Below, piece by piece: positions 49,201 to 57,601 of a DNA stretch of 64,000 bases; position 1 is the first letter of the stretch; each line of letters opens with the position of its first letter. The notes below the pieces were generated by a model that made no database searches, was not told where the DNA came from, and was given only the letters and a program-made list of their open reading frames with translations. Source of the DNA: Variovorax sp. ZS18.2.2 (GTDB taxonomy: Bacteria; Pseudomonadota; Gammaproteobacteria; Burkholderiales; Burkholderiaceae_C); contig NZ_JANLNM010000003.1 in NCBI RefSeq assembly GCF_024701975.1, positions 186,001 through 250,000 on the forward strand, in the 5' to 3' direction. The translations under genes were made by a program, and so were the position numbers.

Positions 49201-49713
49201 GGGCCGCCGCGCCTGCGTCGGCTGGCGCGACCAGTAGACGCCATCGAGCCGGTCGAGCCGCACCTCGCCACCAGTCGATGGCGCATGCACGAAGCGCCCG
49301 TCGCCGACGTAGATGCCCGCATGCGACGGCGACGAGTTGCCGAAGAGCACGAGGTCGCCGGAACGAATCTCCGACATCGCCACAGCCTGGCCGAACGAAG
49401 CCATGCGCGCCACCGTGCGCGGCGGCACCTTCCCCAGGCTGCTGCGGTACACATAGCCGATGAGCCCGCTGCAATCGAAGCCGCCCTCGGGCGTGTTGCC
49501 GCCGTAGCGGTACGGCGTGCCGACAAGGCCCAGCGCGTGGATCGTGATGCTGTTCGACTGCTCGGTCGTGAGCGGCGGGATGCTGGAGACGGGTGGCTGT
49601 CTCTGCGGCGTGGGTGGACTCGCACAACCCACCATCAGCAGGAAGAGGCTCATCGAAAGCAGTCGGAACAGCGGCATGCGGGAACGTTGCGTTGGCGCGG
49701 TGGTGTCGGGCAT
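49198..49713 (-). CDS. NlpC/P60 lipoprotein endopeptidase
   Basis: A 171 aa cell-wall peptidase of family C40. A lipobox (LFLLMVGC) places it in the envelope as a lipoprotein. The catalytic Cys is in FDCSGLIGYVY, the His in SPSHAGIYVG, and the third polar residue is the His of FVHAPS. Such enzymes cut the D-Glu to diaminopimelate bond in peptidoglycan stems. ATG 49713 is chosen; ATG 49677 would still leave a complete lipoprotein signal. It stands alone between cstA and a LysR gene. Confidence 0.87.
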   Translation of the reverse strand: MPDTTAPTQRSRMPLFRLLSMSLFLLMVGCASPPTPQRQPPVSSIPPLTTEQSNSITIHALGLVGTPYRYGGNTPEGGFDCSGLIGYVYRSSLGKVPPRTVARMASFGQAVAMSEIRSGDLVLFGNSSPSHAGIYVGDGRFVHAPSTGGEVRLDRLDGVYWSRQPTQARRP

Positions 49714-49748
49714 GTGGGAGCAGCGGGTCTTGTGGACGTGGGCAGACT

Positions 49749-50681
49749 TTAGCGGCCCGGCTGCCCCGCCTCGCCGAGCATCCATTCGCGAAAGGCGAGA
49801 ACACGCGGGTCTTCGGCGCTGCCTTCGGGGTAGACCAGGTGATAGGCATGGCCGGGCGCCACGCCGATGCCGATGTCGAACAACCTCACCAGCCGGCCCT
49901 CGGCGAGGTCGTTGGCGATCATGGCCAGGTCCGCAAGGCCGACCGCGCCGCCCTCGACAGCCGCCTGCACCACATGGCTCGAGTCGGGAAACGCAAGGCA
50001 GCGGCTGTCATCGAAATCATCGATGCCGGCCTCGGCCATCCACATGCGCCAGTTGGGCCAGACCATCTCGTCGGTCTTCCAGTCGAGGTGGCAGAGCGTG
50101 TGATGGAACAGGTCTTGCGGTTCTTTCAGGCGAGGCCCGGTCTCGAGCAGATTCGGGCTGCAGACCGGCGCGATGACCATGTCGAACAGGCGGTGCGACA
50201 GCGCATGTTCATGACGGCCGTTGCCGAAGCGGATCGCCACGTCGACATCGTCGGCATCGAAATCGCGCACCTGGTCGGTGATGTCGAAGGACAGTTCCAC
50301 GTCCGGGTGCGCGGCCTTGAAGCGCGGGAGCCGGGGCAGCAGCCAGTTCGCGGCGAACCGTGCGCTCAGCGAGATGCGCAGATGCGCCGAGCCCCGCGTC
50401 ATTCGCCGCGCACGGCCCGCGGCGCGCTGCAGCGAATCGAGCGCATCGGCGGCGGCCTCGAACAGCACGGCGCCGGCCGGCGTGAGCTGCATGCTGCGGC
50501 TGGTGCGCGTGAACAGCACCACGCCCAGCTGGTCCTCGATTTCCTTGACCTGGTAGCTGACCGCCGCCGGCGTCAGCCCCACCTCGTCGGCAGCGCGGGT
50601 GAAGTTCAGGTGCCGCGCGGCCGCCTCGAAGGTCCGCAGGGCGCGCGTTCCCGGCAGCATGCGCTTCGTCATCGTCGTCAT
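49749..50681 (-). CDS. LysR-family regulator, GcvA-like
   Basis: A 310 aa LysR regulator of the GcvA subgroup: LPGTRALRTFEAAARHLNFTRAADEVGLTPAAVSYQVKEIEDQLG, then LFTRTSRSMQLTPAG. The effector domain includes DDVDVAIRFGNGRH and the conserved SPNLL block. It is divergent from an MFS drug-type transporter at 50798 with 116 bases between, and is its likely regulator. Confidence 0.9.
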   Translation of the reverse strand: MTTMTKRMLPGTRALRTFEAAARHLNFTRAADEVGLTPAAVSYQVKEIEDQLGVVLFTRTSRSMQLTPAGAVLFEAAADALDSLQRAAGRARRMTRGSAHLRISLSARFAANWLLPRLPRFKAAHPDVELSFDITDQVRDFDADDVDVAIRFGNGRHEHALSHRLFDMVIAPVCSPNLLETGPRLKEPQDLFHHTLCHLDWKTDEMVWPNWRMWMAEAGIDDFDDSRCLAFPDSSHVVQAAVEGGAVGLADLAMIANDLAEGRLVRLFDIGIGVAPGHAYHLVYPEGSAEDPRVLAFREWMLGEAGQPGR

Positions 50682-50797
50682 CGATCTTCAAGCCCTGTTT
50701 GATGGTTCATCGAGAACTGCTCGTTTCCCAAAGTTCGCTCGCGCGGAAATGATCAAGCGCTGGACAACAACCAACGAATGACGATCGGAGCGAATGC

Positions 50798-52186
50798 ATG
50801 TCTGCCAGCTTGACCTCGTGCGAGAAACCACCGGAGACCCGCGACCTGCCCTGGACGGCGCGGATGTGGATCGCGCTTTTCATCTTCAGCGGGGTGATTC
50901 TGCTCGACGGCCTCGACATCTCGATGATCGCCGTGGCAATCCCCGAGATCCAGCAGGCGTTCGGCATCGGCGCCGCCACCGCGCAGTGGCTGGTCGGCGC
51001 CTACATCCTGGCCTTCGGCGGCTTCCTGCTGCTGGGCGGGCGCTGCGCCGACCTGTTCGGCCGGCGGCGCGTGCTTGTGACCGGGCTGGCCGTGTTCGCG
51101 CTGGTGTCGGTGCTCGGCGTGTTCGCGAACGATGCGTTCCTCTTGATCGTCTCGCGCTTCGTGAAGGGCATGGCCGCGGGCTTCACCGGGCCGGCCGCCA
51201 TGTCGCTGCTGACCACCACCTTTGCCGAGGGGCCGCAGCGCAACAAGGCCTTCGGCATCTTCAATCTCTTCGAGGCATCGGGGTACTCGTCGGGGCTGCT
51301 GATCGGCGGGCTGCTCGCGGGGTTGAACTGGCGCTACATCTTCGTGCTGCCGATTCCGGTCGCCGTGCTGCTGTTGATTGCCGCGCTGCGCTTCCTGCCG
51401 CCGGACCCGCCGCGCACCGAGCGGCTGCGGCTCGACATCGGCGGCGCCGTGACGCTGGTGGCGGGGATGCTGCTGCTGGTCTTCACCGTGGTCTCCGCGG
51501 AGGAGGCGGGCTGGGCGTCGCTGCGGACCCTTGGCGGGTTCGCCTTGTCCGTGCTGCTGCTCGTCGGCTTCGTGGTCATCGAGCGCAATGCGACGCAGCC
51601 GCTGATCCGCCTCGGCATCTTCCGCAACCGCAGACTGGTCGCAGCCAACGTCAGCGCCGCGTTGCTGTACGGCGGCGCGATGGGCTTCCAGTTTTTGATT
51701 GCGCTGTACCTGCAGAACATCCAGGGCTGGAAGCCGTGGCAGATGGCGCTGGTGCTGCTGCCGGCGGGGCTCATGGTGGTCCTCATCGGGCCGAAGATCG
51801 GCGCGCTGATCGGCCGGTTCGGCGTGGGCAAGGTGCTGCTGGTCGGTCTCGCGGCGTTCGTGCCGTGCTACCTGCTGATGCTGCGCATCGGGCCGGAGCC
51901 GGACCTGTGGGGCGTGCTGCTGCCCGCTTCGGTGCTGTGGGGCGTGGGCTTTGCGCTGAGCATCTCGGCGCTGATGGTCGCGGGCACCAATGGCGTGGTC
52001 GATGAGGAGCAAGGGCTTGCGGCCGGGCTGCTCAACAGTTCGCTGCAGGTGGGTGGGGCCTGCGGGCTCGCGGTGGTCACCGCGGCGATCGCGCCTGCGA
52101 CGCAACTGACGATGCTCTATCCGGGCGTGGTGGCCATCCTGGTGCTTGCGGTGCTGACGTTGCTGGCGCAGCTGATACGCAAGTAG
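50798..52186 (+). CDS. MFS transporter, DHA2-type drug:H+ antiporter family
   Basis: A 462 aa inner-membrane transporter with 13-14 helices. The family marks are LDGLDISMIAVAIPEIQ (motif D1-like, first helix), GGRCADLFGRRRVL (motif A) and the loop RFVKGMAAGFTGPAAMSLL (motif C/B region). DHA2 proteins export drugs, dyes or metabolites in exchange for protons. GGAG lies 7 bases before the ATG. Divergent LysR gene; convergent with the DsrE gene. Confidence 0.9.
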   Translation: MSASLTSCEKPPETRDLPWTARMWIALFIFSGVILLDGLDISMIAVAIPEIQQAFGIGAATAQWLVGAYILAFGGFLLLGGRCADLFGRRRVLVTGLAVFALVSVLGVFANDAFLLIVSRFVKGMAAGFTGPAAMSLLTTTFAEGPQRNKAFGIFNLFEASGYSSGLLIGGLLAGLNWRYIFVLPIPVAVLLLIAALRFLPPDPPRTERLRLDIGGAVTLVAGMLLLVFTVVSAEEAGWASLRTLGGFALSVLLLVGFVVIERNATQPLIRLGIFRNRRLVAANVSAALLYGGAMGFQFLIALYLQNIQGWKPWQMALVLLPAGLMVVLIGPKIGALIGRFGVGKVLLVGLAAFVPCYLLMLRIGPEPDLWGVLLPASVLWGVGFALSISALMVAGTNGVVDEEQGLAAGLLNSSLQVGGACGLAVVTAAIAPATQLTMLYPGVVAILVLAVLTLLAQLIRK

Positions 52187-52201
52187 AGGCGCCGCACCTC
52201 C

Positions 52202-52570
52202 TCAAAAACTCAACGTCGCAGCGCCCCGCTTGATCAACTCGTGCATCACGCTCGACCCTGCGATGACGACGCCTTCCATCAGGTTCTCCTGCGTGTAGCC
52301 GCGGCTCTTCACGCAAGGGGTGCAGGCCCACAGGGTGCCGCCTCGCGCGATGAAGTCGCGCAGCATGTCCGCCAGTGGCTCCAGCGGCTTGACGTGCGTC
52401 GTGTCGGCGGCGCCGCGCCGCGCCAGGTCGACGCCCGCGCTAGTGAGAAAGATGGAGACCTTCAGGCCCGATGTCATGCCGCCGAGGGCGATGACCAGCC
52501 CGACGGAGGACAATTCGTGGTCGATGCCATGCGTCATCACAACAACCAGATCGCGTGTGTCGGTGTCCAT
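52202..52570 (-). CDS. DsrE-family protein
   Basis: A 122 aa cytoplasmic protein with the DsrE/DsrF-like fold (DLVVVMTHGIDHELSSVGLVIALGGMTSGLKVSIFLTSAGV). A C-x2-C pair sits in LWACTPCVKSRGY, near where DsrE sulfur-carrier proteins have their active Cys. Members take part in sulfur relay or are of unknown function. The long open frame upstream is antisense to the AraC gene; the ATG 52570 with AAAGG before it is the real start. Divergent from the AraC regulator by 66 bases. Confidence 0.85.
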   Translation of the reverse strand: MDTDTRDLVVVMTHGIDHELSSVGLVIALGGMTSGLKVSIFLTSAGVDLARRGAADTTHVKPLEPLADMLRDFIARGGTLWACTPCVKSRGYTQENLMEGVVIAGSSVMHELIKRGAATLSF

Positions 52571-52636
52571 TGCAGCCTTTCTTTCTTCCGATTGAATGAA
52601 TGAAGGCCAGCGTACGCTTCGTGCCGGAGACAGACC

Positions 52637-53656
52637 ATGACCGAAATGCCGGAAGTCTTGACCCAAACATCGCCGGATGCATCGCCGGGGGCGGGCGACA
52701 TGCTGTCGGACCTGCTCGAGAGCATGCATGTGACCGGCATGGTGCTGTTCCGCGCCGAGTTTCGCGAACCGTGGTCGGTGACGAGCGCCGACTCGGGCCA
52801 GTTGGCGGCAATGCTCGCGCTCGGCTCGAGCCGCGTGATTCCCTTTCACATCATCGGCTCGGGCGGCTGCATGCTCGAACTGCCGGAACACGAACCGGTG
52901 TGGCTCGACAGCGGCGATGCCGTGCTGCTGCCGTACGGCGGCGCCCACCGTCTGGGAGGACGTGACGACACCGCGCCCGTGCACATCGGCCAGTTGCTGC
53001 CGCAGCTTCCGTGGGTCGGCATGCCCGTGGTCGAGCACGGCGGAGGCGGCGCCTCCACCAGCGTCGTCTGCGGCTTCATCCGCTGCGACGAGCTGCTGTT
53101 CCACCCCGTGCTGCGGCATCTGCCGCAGGTGCTGCACATCCACCCCGACGCCACGCCTGCCGACCATTGGCTCGCAGCCACGATCCGGCACACCGCGACC
53201 GAAGCCAGCAAGCCGCAACCCGGTTGGCGAAGCATGCTGCCGCGCCTGACCGAGCTGATGTTCGTCGAGATCCTGCGCAAGCACATGCAGGGCCTCTCGG
53301 CGGACGAGGTGGGCTGGTTCGCGGCCTACAACGATGCGGTGGTCGGGCCGGCGCTGAAGCTGCTGCACGCGGCGCCGCTCGAAGACTGGAGCCTGGAGAG
53401 CCTGGCGCGCGGCGCGGGCGTATCGCGCACCGTGCTGAGCGAACGCTTCAGGCACTTCCTCGACCAGCCGCCGATGCAGTACCTGGGGCACTGGCGGCTG
53501 CAGCTGGCGGCCAAGCATCTGAAGAGCTGCGAGCTCCCGATCAAGATCATTGCCGACCATGCAAGGTACGAATCGGAGGCGGCTTTCAGTCGTGCGTTCA
53601 AGCGGCGATTCGGACTGCCGCCCGGCGACTGGCGACGAAAGCAGGCGCAAGGTTGA
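52637..53656 (+). CDS. AraC-family regulator with cupin sensor
   Basis: A 339 aa regulator. The N-terminal half is a cupin-type domain (cupin_6: VIPFHIIGSGGCMLELP, then SGDAVLLPYGGAHRLGG). The C-terminal third (about 235-335) has two helix-turn-helices: WSLESLARGAGVSRTVLSERFRHFLDQPP and IIADHARYESEAAFSRAFKRRFGLPPGDWR. It is divergent from the DsrE gene. The stop codon is inside the perfect hairpin at 53651-53680. Confidence 0.9.
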   Translation: MTEMPEVLTQTSPDASPGAGDMLSDLLESMHVTGMVLFRAEFREPWSVTSADSGQLAAMLALGSSRVIPFHIIGSGGCMLELPEHEPVWLDSGDAVLLPYGGAHRLGGRDDTAPVHIGQLLPQLPWVGMPVVEHGGGGASTSVVCGFIRCDELLFHPVLRHLPQVLHIHPDATPADHWLAATIRHTATEASKPQPGWRSMLPRLTELMFVEILRKHMQGLSADEVGWFAAYNDAVVGPALKLLHAAPLEDWSLESLARGAGVSRTVLSERFRHFLDQPPMQYLGHWRLQLAAKHLKSCELPIKIIADHARYESEAAFSRAFKRRFGLPPGDWRRKQAQG

Positions 53657-53680
53657 TCGTGCCGTATGGCACGATCAACC
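53651..53680. terminator. Perfect 13-bp hairpin at the AraC stop / next start
   Basis: GGTTGATCGTGCC and GGCACGATCAACC pair completely around a GTAT loop. The hairpin contains the TGA of the AraC gene and ends one base before the ATG at 53682. No T-run follows, so as an intrinsic terminator it would be weak. It would also cover the ribosome-binding position of the next gene, so a role in blocking or coupling translation is equally possible. Confidence 0.5.
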
Positions 53681-53681
53681 C

Positions 53682-54242
53682 ATGCCCGAGCCGTCACGCC
53701 GCATCCCCTACCGCACCTGGCCAGGCGCACTCGCGGTGCTCCTGGCCATCGCCGCCTATGTGGGCGGCCTCACGTTCTGGGACAGCCGCACGCCCGGCGC
53801 CCGGCCGCTCGACCCGGGAGAGACGGTGTCCGTCGGCCATGCCCGGTTCATGCCCGCCAACGGATGGGAGATGGACGTCTCTCGCTCCAAGGCCGGCAGG
53901 TCGCTGATGCTCTTCAAGGGCGGCCACAAGTTCCTCGTGACGACGGGCCCGTGGGTGGGCGGGCCGGACGGTCCGCTGGTGCGCCAGCAACGGCTCATGG
54001 AGCGCGGCCAGCGCCTGGAGATCGACGGTGACATCTCCGATTTCGTCACCTCGTGGGGCTTGCAGGGCAAGACCTTCGCGTACTACGGATCGAAGCTCGC
54101 GGGCCGGTTCTGGCAGGTGGTCGACCTGCAGCGAAAGTCGCTCGTGCAGATCGATTTCTACGGCGCCAGCGATGGCCTGAACGAAGCGATGGCCGAGGCA
54201 CGCAGCATGCTGGAGTCGATGGACCTGGAGGCCTCACCATGA
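53682..54242 (+). CDS. Single-pass membrane protein of unknown function
   Basis: A 186 aa protein with a basic start, one transmembrane helix (GALAVLLAIAAYVGGLTFW, about residues 15-33) and a soluble outer part of about 150 residues with a beta-rich look (GWEMDVSRSKAGRSLMLFKGGHKFLVTTG). I do not recognise the domain. It overlaps the PrsW gene by 4 bases (ATGA), so the two are translationally coupled and probably act together. There is no Shine-Dalgarno sequence before the ATG, because that position is taken by the hairpin at 53651-53680. Confidence 0.65.
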   Translation: MPEPSRRIPYRTWPGALAVLLAIAAYVGGLTFWDSRTPGARPLDPGETVSVGHARFMPANGWEMDVSRSKAGRSLMLFKGGHKFLVTTGPWVGGPDGPLVRQQRLMERGQRLEIDGDISDFVTSWGLQGKTFAYYGSKLAGRFWQVVDLQRKSLVQIDFYGASDGLNEAMAEARSMLESMDLEASP

Positions 54243-55444
54243 GTTCCGACAGCGCAGAGACCCTCACTGGCCCCGAGCAGGATCGCGGCGAGTGGCCGGT
54301 GGGCACCGACTCGTTCTTCCAGCCGCATCGCGCGGCCTTCTGGCTGCTCGCGGCGATGATCGTCAACGGGTTGTTCTACACGATCAACATGTTCTCGATG
54401 GGCTTTCGCGTGGTGCCCGTCACCGCGTTGCTGGGCCTTTTGGTGTGGGGCCTCTACACGCTGGTTTTCGTGCTTGTCTTTCGCACGCTGGACCTGCTCG
54501 AGCAGCATCCGCCCGAGGCCTTTGTGCTCGCCTTCGCGTGGGGCGGCCTCGGCGCGGTGTACTTCGCGGCGCCGGCCAACATCGCGATCCAGAGCCTGTG
54601 CGCCAAGCTGGTGTCGCCGGATTTCGTGGCGGTGTGGGGGCCGGCCATCGCGGGCCCGATCACCGAGGAGTTCCTGAAGCTCGCGGGCGTCATCCTGCTG
54701 GTGCTGGTCGCGCGCAACCAGTTCCAGACGTACCTCTCGGTGCTGATCGTCGGTGCCATGGCGGGGCTGGGTTTCCAGGTGGTGGAGAACCTGAGCTACA
54801 CCGTCAACGCCTCGATGCACTTTCCGCTCGAGAACCAGGTGTACCCGGTGCTGCTGAACCTGTTCACGCGCGGACTGCTGAGCGGCCTCTGGAGCCACGC
54901 GGCCTACACGACGATCGCGTCCTTCGGCGTTGCATGGTTCCTGCTGCATCCGGAGCGATCGAAGGCCATGAGGATCGCCGTGGCCGTGCTGTGCTTCGCG
55001 CTCGCCTGGGCCATGCACTTCATCTGGAACTCGCCGTGGCTCGAAGACCTCTTCGACGGCAGCTACCGCGAGATGGCCGTGCTGCTCGCGGTGAAGGGCA
55101 TCCCCGCGATGATCGCGGCGGGGCTCTTCTGGCGCGTCGCCGCGCGCGAGAACGGCGCGTACCTCCATGCGCTCGCGGCCTACTTCGTGCCCGAGCGCGA
55201 GCTGATCCGCGACGACGAATGGGTGCGCCTGGGCGCGCCGCTGCTGCGCTACAAGGTGCGCTGCGAGATGGGCTGGACCTTCGGCCTGCGGGCAAGGCGG
55301 CTGAAGACGCAACTGCAGCGCGAGCAACTGCGGCTGGTCCGCAAGGCGATGACGTACGGGCGCGGCGCGCAGACGCTGCGGCACGAGGTGACGATCCGGC
55401 GCATCCGGGCCGAGTTGGAGCCGTTGGTTCAGGCACGACCGTAG
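54239..55444 (+). CDS. PrsW-family intramembrane metalloprotease
   Basis: A 401 aa polytopic membrane protein. The metal and catalytic motifs of the PrsW/CPBP-like proteases are present: E143-E144-F-L-K147, FQVVEN (E183, N184), H220 in WSHAAYT, and H in WAMHFIWN. PrsW cuts an anti-sigma factor in Bacillus; Gram-negative members are less known. The coupled upstream membrane protein (single helix plus exported domain) has the shape of a possible substrate or regulator. The soluble C-terminal tail (about 320-401) is basic. Confidence 0.82.
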   Translation: MSSDSAETLTGPEQDRGEWPVGTDSFFQPHRAAFWLLAAMIVNGLFYTINMFSMGFRVVPVTALLGLLVWGLYTLVFVLVFRTLDLLEQHPPEAFVLAFAWGGLGAVYFAAPANIAIQSLCAKLVSPDFVAVWGPAIAGPITEEFLKLAGVILLVLVARNQFQTYLSVLIVGAMAGLGFQVVENLSYTVNASMHFPLENQVYPVLLNLFTRGLLSGLWSHAAYTTIASFGVAWFLLHPERSKAMRIAVAVLCFALAWAMHFIWNSPWLEDLFDGSYREMAVLLAVKGIPAMIAAGLFWRVAARENGAYLHALAAYFVPERELIRDDEWVRLGAPLLRYKVRCEMGWTFGLRARRLKTQLQREQLRLVRKAMTYGRGAQTLRHEVTIRRIRAELEPLVQARP

Positions 55445-55540
55445 GCGTGGGCCTTTGGGTGCATCGCGCGGAATCCACTTGACCCGGCCCCTGCGGCCAC
55501 CTCGATAAAGGCCGTGTCCGATCCAACCACGAGGTGACTC

Positions 55541-56569
55541 TTGAACGCTTCCGCCCGATTCCTGAACCCCGCCGAGGCTGCCCGGCGGCTCGGCGTTTCC
55601 GCCAAGGCGCTGCGTCTCTACGAGCAGCGCGGCCTCGTGGCACCGGCTCGCAATGCCGCCGGATGGCGCTCCTACGGTCCCGACGAGATGACCCGCGGCG
55701 CGGAGATCGTGGCCTTGCGCGCACTGGGCCTGAGCATTGCGCAGGTAGCGCGCGTGCTGGCAGGCGATGCAAGGATGCTCGAGTCCGCGCTGGCCGCGCA
55801 CCAGGCGGCGCTCGAGAACCGCGCACACCAGTTGACGGAGACCATCGAGAAAGTCCGCCACCTCCGGGCCGATCTCGCCGAGGGCCGGGCACCGACAGCC
55901 GAAGCGTTGACACAACTGCTGGGCCCTGCCGCAAGGATCGATGTCGAGTTCGAACTTCCATGGCCCTGGGGCGGCGAACTGTTCAGGCTGCGCGATGTGC
56001 GGCCGCTGAACTACATCGTCGGGCCGTTGGGCAGCGGCAAGACCCGGTTGGCCCTGCGCATCGCCGAAACCCTGCCGTCCGCTGCGTTCCTTGGACTGGA
56101 GCGGCTCGAAGGCGGCGGTGCGGCGGTGCGGCTCGATGCCGACACGGTGCTCAGGTCGCGTGTCGAACAGGCGCTGGCCTGGCTCACCGACGATGGCGCC
56201 ACGGTGTCCGATGCGTTGATGGCACTGCTTGCCGGACTGGAGACCCAAGGCCCGGCCGTGCTGGTTGTCGACATGGTGGAGCAAGGGCTCGATTCGGCCA
56301 CGCAGCAAGCCGTGATCGCGCATTTGCGCCGCCGTGGACCTGATGCCCGGCCGCTCTTTCTGTTGACGCGCTCCTGCGTGATCCTGGACTTGGCCGCGGT
56401 GGGCGCCGACGAGTCGATCATCTTCTGCCCCGCCAATCACAGCCCGCCGAGCCGGGTTGCGCCCTGGCCGGGGGCGCCCGGCTACGAGGCGGTCGCCAGC
56501 TGCCTGGCCTCCCCTGAGGTGCGGGCGCGGACGCAGGGCGTCATTGCCTGGCGGCCGCAGGTGGCATGA
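55541..56569 (+). CDS. MerR-family regulator fused to a P-loop ATPase-like domain
   Basis: A 342 aa protein. Residues 8-78 form a MerR winged helix (FLNPAEAARRLGVSAKALRLYEQRGLVAP, then IVALRALGLSIAQVARVL), with a dimerisation helix to about 115. Unlike usual MerR proteins of 120-150 aa it continues with a P-loop domain: Walker A G161-P-L-G-S-G-K-T168 and a Walker-B-like strand AVLVVDMVEQGLD (D244) that recalls the D-loop region of ABC/AAA-type ATPases. No ABC signature is visible. The TTG start is supported by GAGGTG. Followed by a GNAT gene. Target unknown. Confidence 0.75.
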   Translation: MNASARFLNPAEAARRLGVSAKALRLYEQRGLVAPARNAAGWRSYGPDEMTRGAEIVALRALGLSIAQVARVLAGDARMLESALAAHQAALENRAHQLTETIEKVRHLRADLAEGRAPTAEALTQLLGPAARIDVEFELPWPWGGELFRLRDVRPLNYIVGPLGSGKTRLALRIAETLPSAAFLGLERLEGGGAAVRLDADTVLRSRVEQALAWLTDDGATVSDALMALLAGLETQGPAVLVVDMVEQGLDSATQQAVIAHLRRRGPDARPLFLLTRSCVILDLAAVGADESIIFCPANHSPPSRVAPWPGAPGYEAVASCLASPEVRARTQGVIAWRPQVA

Positions 56570-56599
56570 GGCCCTGCCTTCCCACCGAAAATCGATCGC

Positions 56600-57190
56600 A
56601 TGCAGATCCCCGAAGCCACTTCACCGGTCCGTCTCGTCTGGCCGTCACACGAGCATCTGGCGGGCTACATCGCCGCGCTCGAACGCGGATGGTCGCCCAA
56701 CAACCTCCGACCCGAAGTCGCGCAGGAAGAACTCCTGCTGATACGAGCGGACGCCGACGGTTTTCTGAAGAGCCTTGTAGACCGGGAGGCCAAGGGGCCG
56801 CCAGTCACGCTTCCTGATGGCAGCCAAGTCCCGCGCTTGCCCGGCTATCGGCGATGGCTGTGGGACGGCGAGTTCTGCGGCAGCATCGGCCTGCGTTGGC
56901 AGCCCGGCACGAACGCCCTGCCCGACTATTGCCTCGGCCACATCGGGTACGGCGTCGTGCCGTGGAAGAGCGGCAGGGGGTATGCCAAAGAGGCGCTGCG
57001 TTCGCTGCTGCCGGAGGCCGCGTCGGTCGGGCTGGGCTATGTCGAAATCACGACCAGCCCGGACAACCTGGCCTCGCAGCACGTCATTCGTGCCAATGGT
57101 GGCGTGCTTGTGGAGGAATTCATCAAGACGCCGGAGTTGGGTGGCACGCCGGAGCTGCGGTTTCGTATCGCGCTCGGGCCACTGACCTGA
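56600..57190 (+). CDS. GNAT-family N-acetyltransferase (second)
   Basis: A 196 aa acetyltransferase. IGYGVVPWKSGRGYAKEALRSLLPEA carries motif A with the R-G-Y-A acetyl-CoA loop, and ITTSPDNLASQHVIRANGGVLVEEF is the motif B region typical of the RimJ/YkkB-like subgroup. It begins 30 bases after the MerR-ATPase gene and may be in one operon with it, hence possibly its target or its function partner. The acceptor is unknown. Confidence 0.85.
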   Translation: MQIPEATSPVRLVWPSHEHLAGYIAALERGWSPNNLRPEVAQEELLLIRADADGFLKSLVDREAKGPPVTLPDGSQVPRLPGYRRWLWDGEFCGSIGLRWQPGTNALPDYCLGHIGYGVVPWKSGRGYAKEALRSLLPEAASVGLGYVEITTSPDNLASQHVIRANGGVLVEEFIKTPELGGTPELRFRIALGPLT

Positions 57191-57247
57191 ATCCACCGAG
57201 CTTCGCCAGTCGCCTCCCCGGATCGGTACAGGCAGGTGAGCTGGCGT

Positions 57248-57591
57248 TCAGGGCAGGCCTTCCGTCTTCGCGATCGCCCTGAGCACCGTGATGCCCCGAT
57301 AAGTCCGCCAGAGCCCGAACGGCACCAGCAAGGCCGCCAGCACCCGGTGCAGGAGCGGATCGAAGTGCAGCACCGCCACACCCCCAGCGCAGCGAGCGCG
57401 ATCCCGCCCACGGCATTCAGCACACCGCCGCTGAACCACTGCAGCGTCAGGAACCGGGCGGTCAGCGCCAGGATGTGATCGGCGATTCCGAGTTCGAAAT
57501 AGCTGGCGATCGTGTAGAGGCCGAGCAGCAGCAGCGGGCCCACGGCGATGCCGATCAGGAGCCACGCCAGGATTTCGATCAAGGTGTCCAT
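57248..57591 (-). pseudogene. Frameshifted small membrane protein gene
   Basis: The first part (from ATG 57591) reads MDTLIEILAWLLIGIAVGPL and then LYTIASYFELG and VLNAVGGIALAALGV. The sense then passes to the next frame, which gives AVLHFDPLLHRVLAALLVPFG and ends ITVLRAIAKTEGLP. One G is missing in a run of five G on the coding strand (C run at 57381-57385); restoring it gives a continuous protein of 114 aa with three or four hydrophobic helices. Either a recent mutation or a base-calling error. Family not recognised. Confidence 0.65.
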
Positions 57592-57601
57592 GCGGCGAGC
57601 C

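Noticed and set aside
49153-49752. A plus-strand gene starting with the ENPDS repeats.
   Set aside because: It is antisense to the NlpC/P60 gene, has no ribosome site and no domain.
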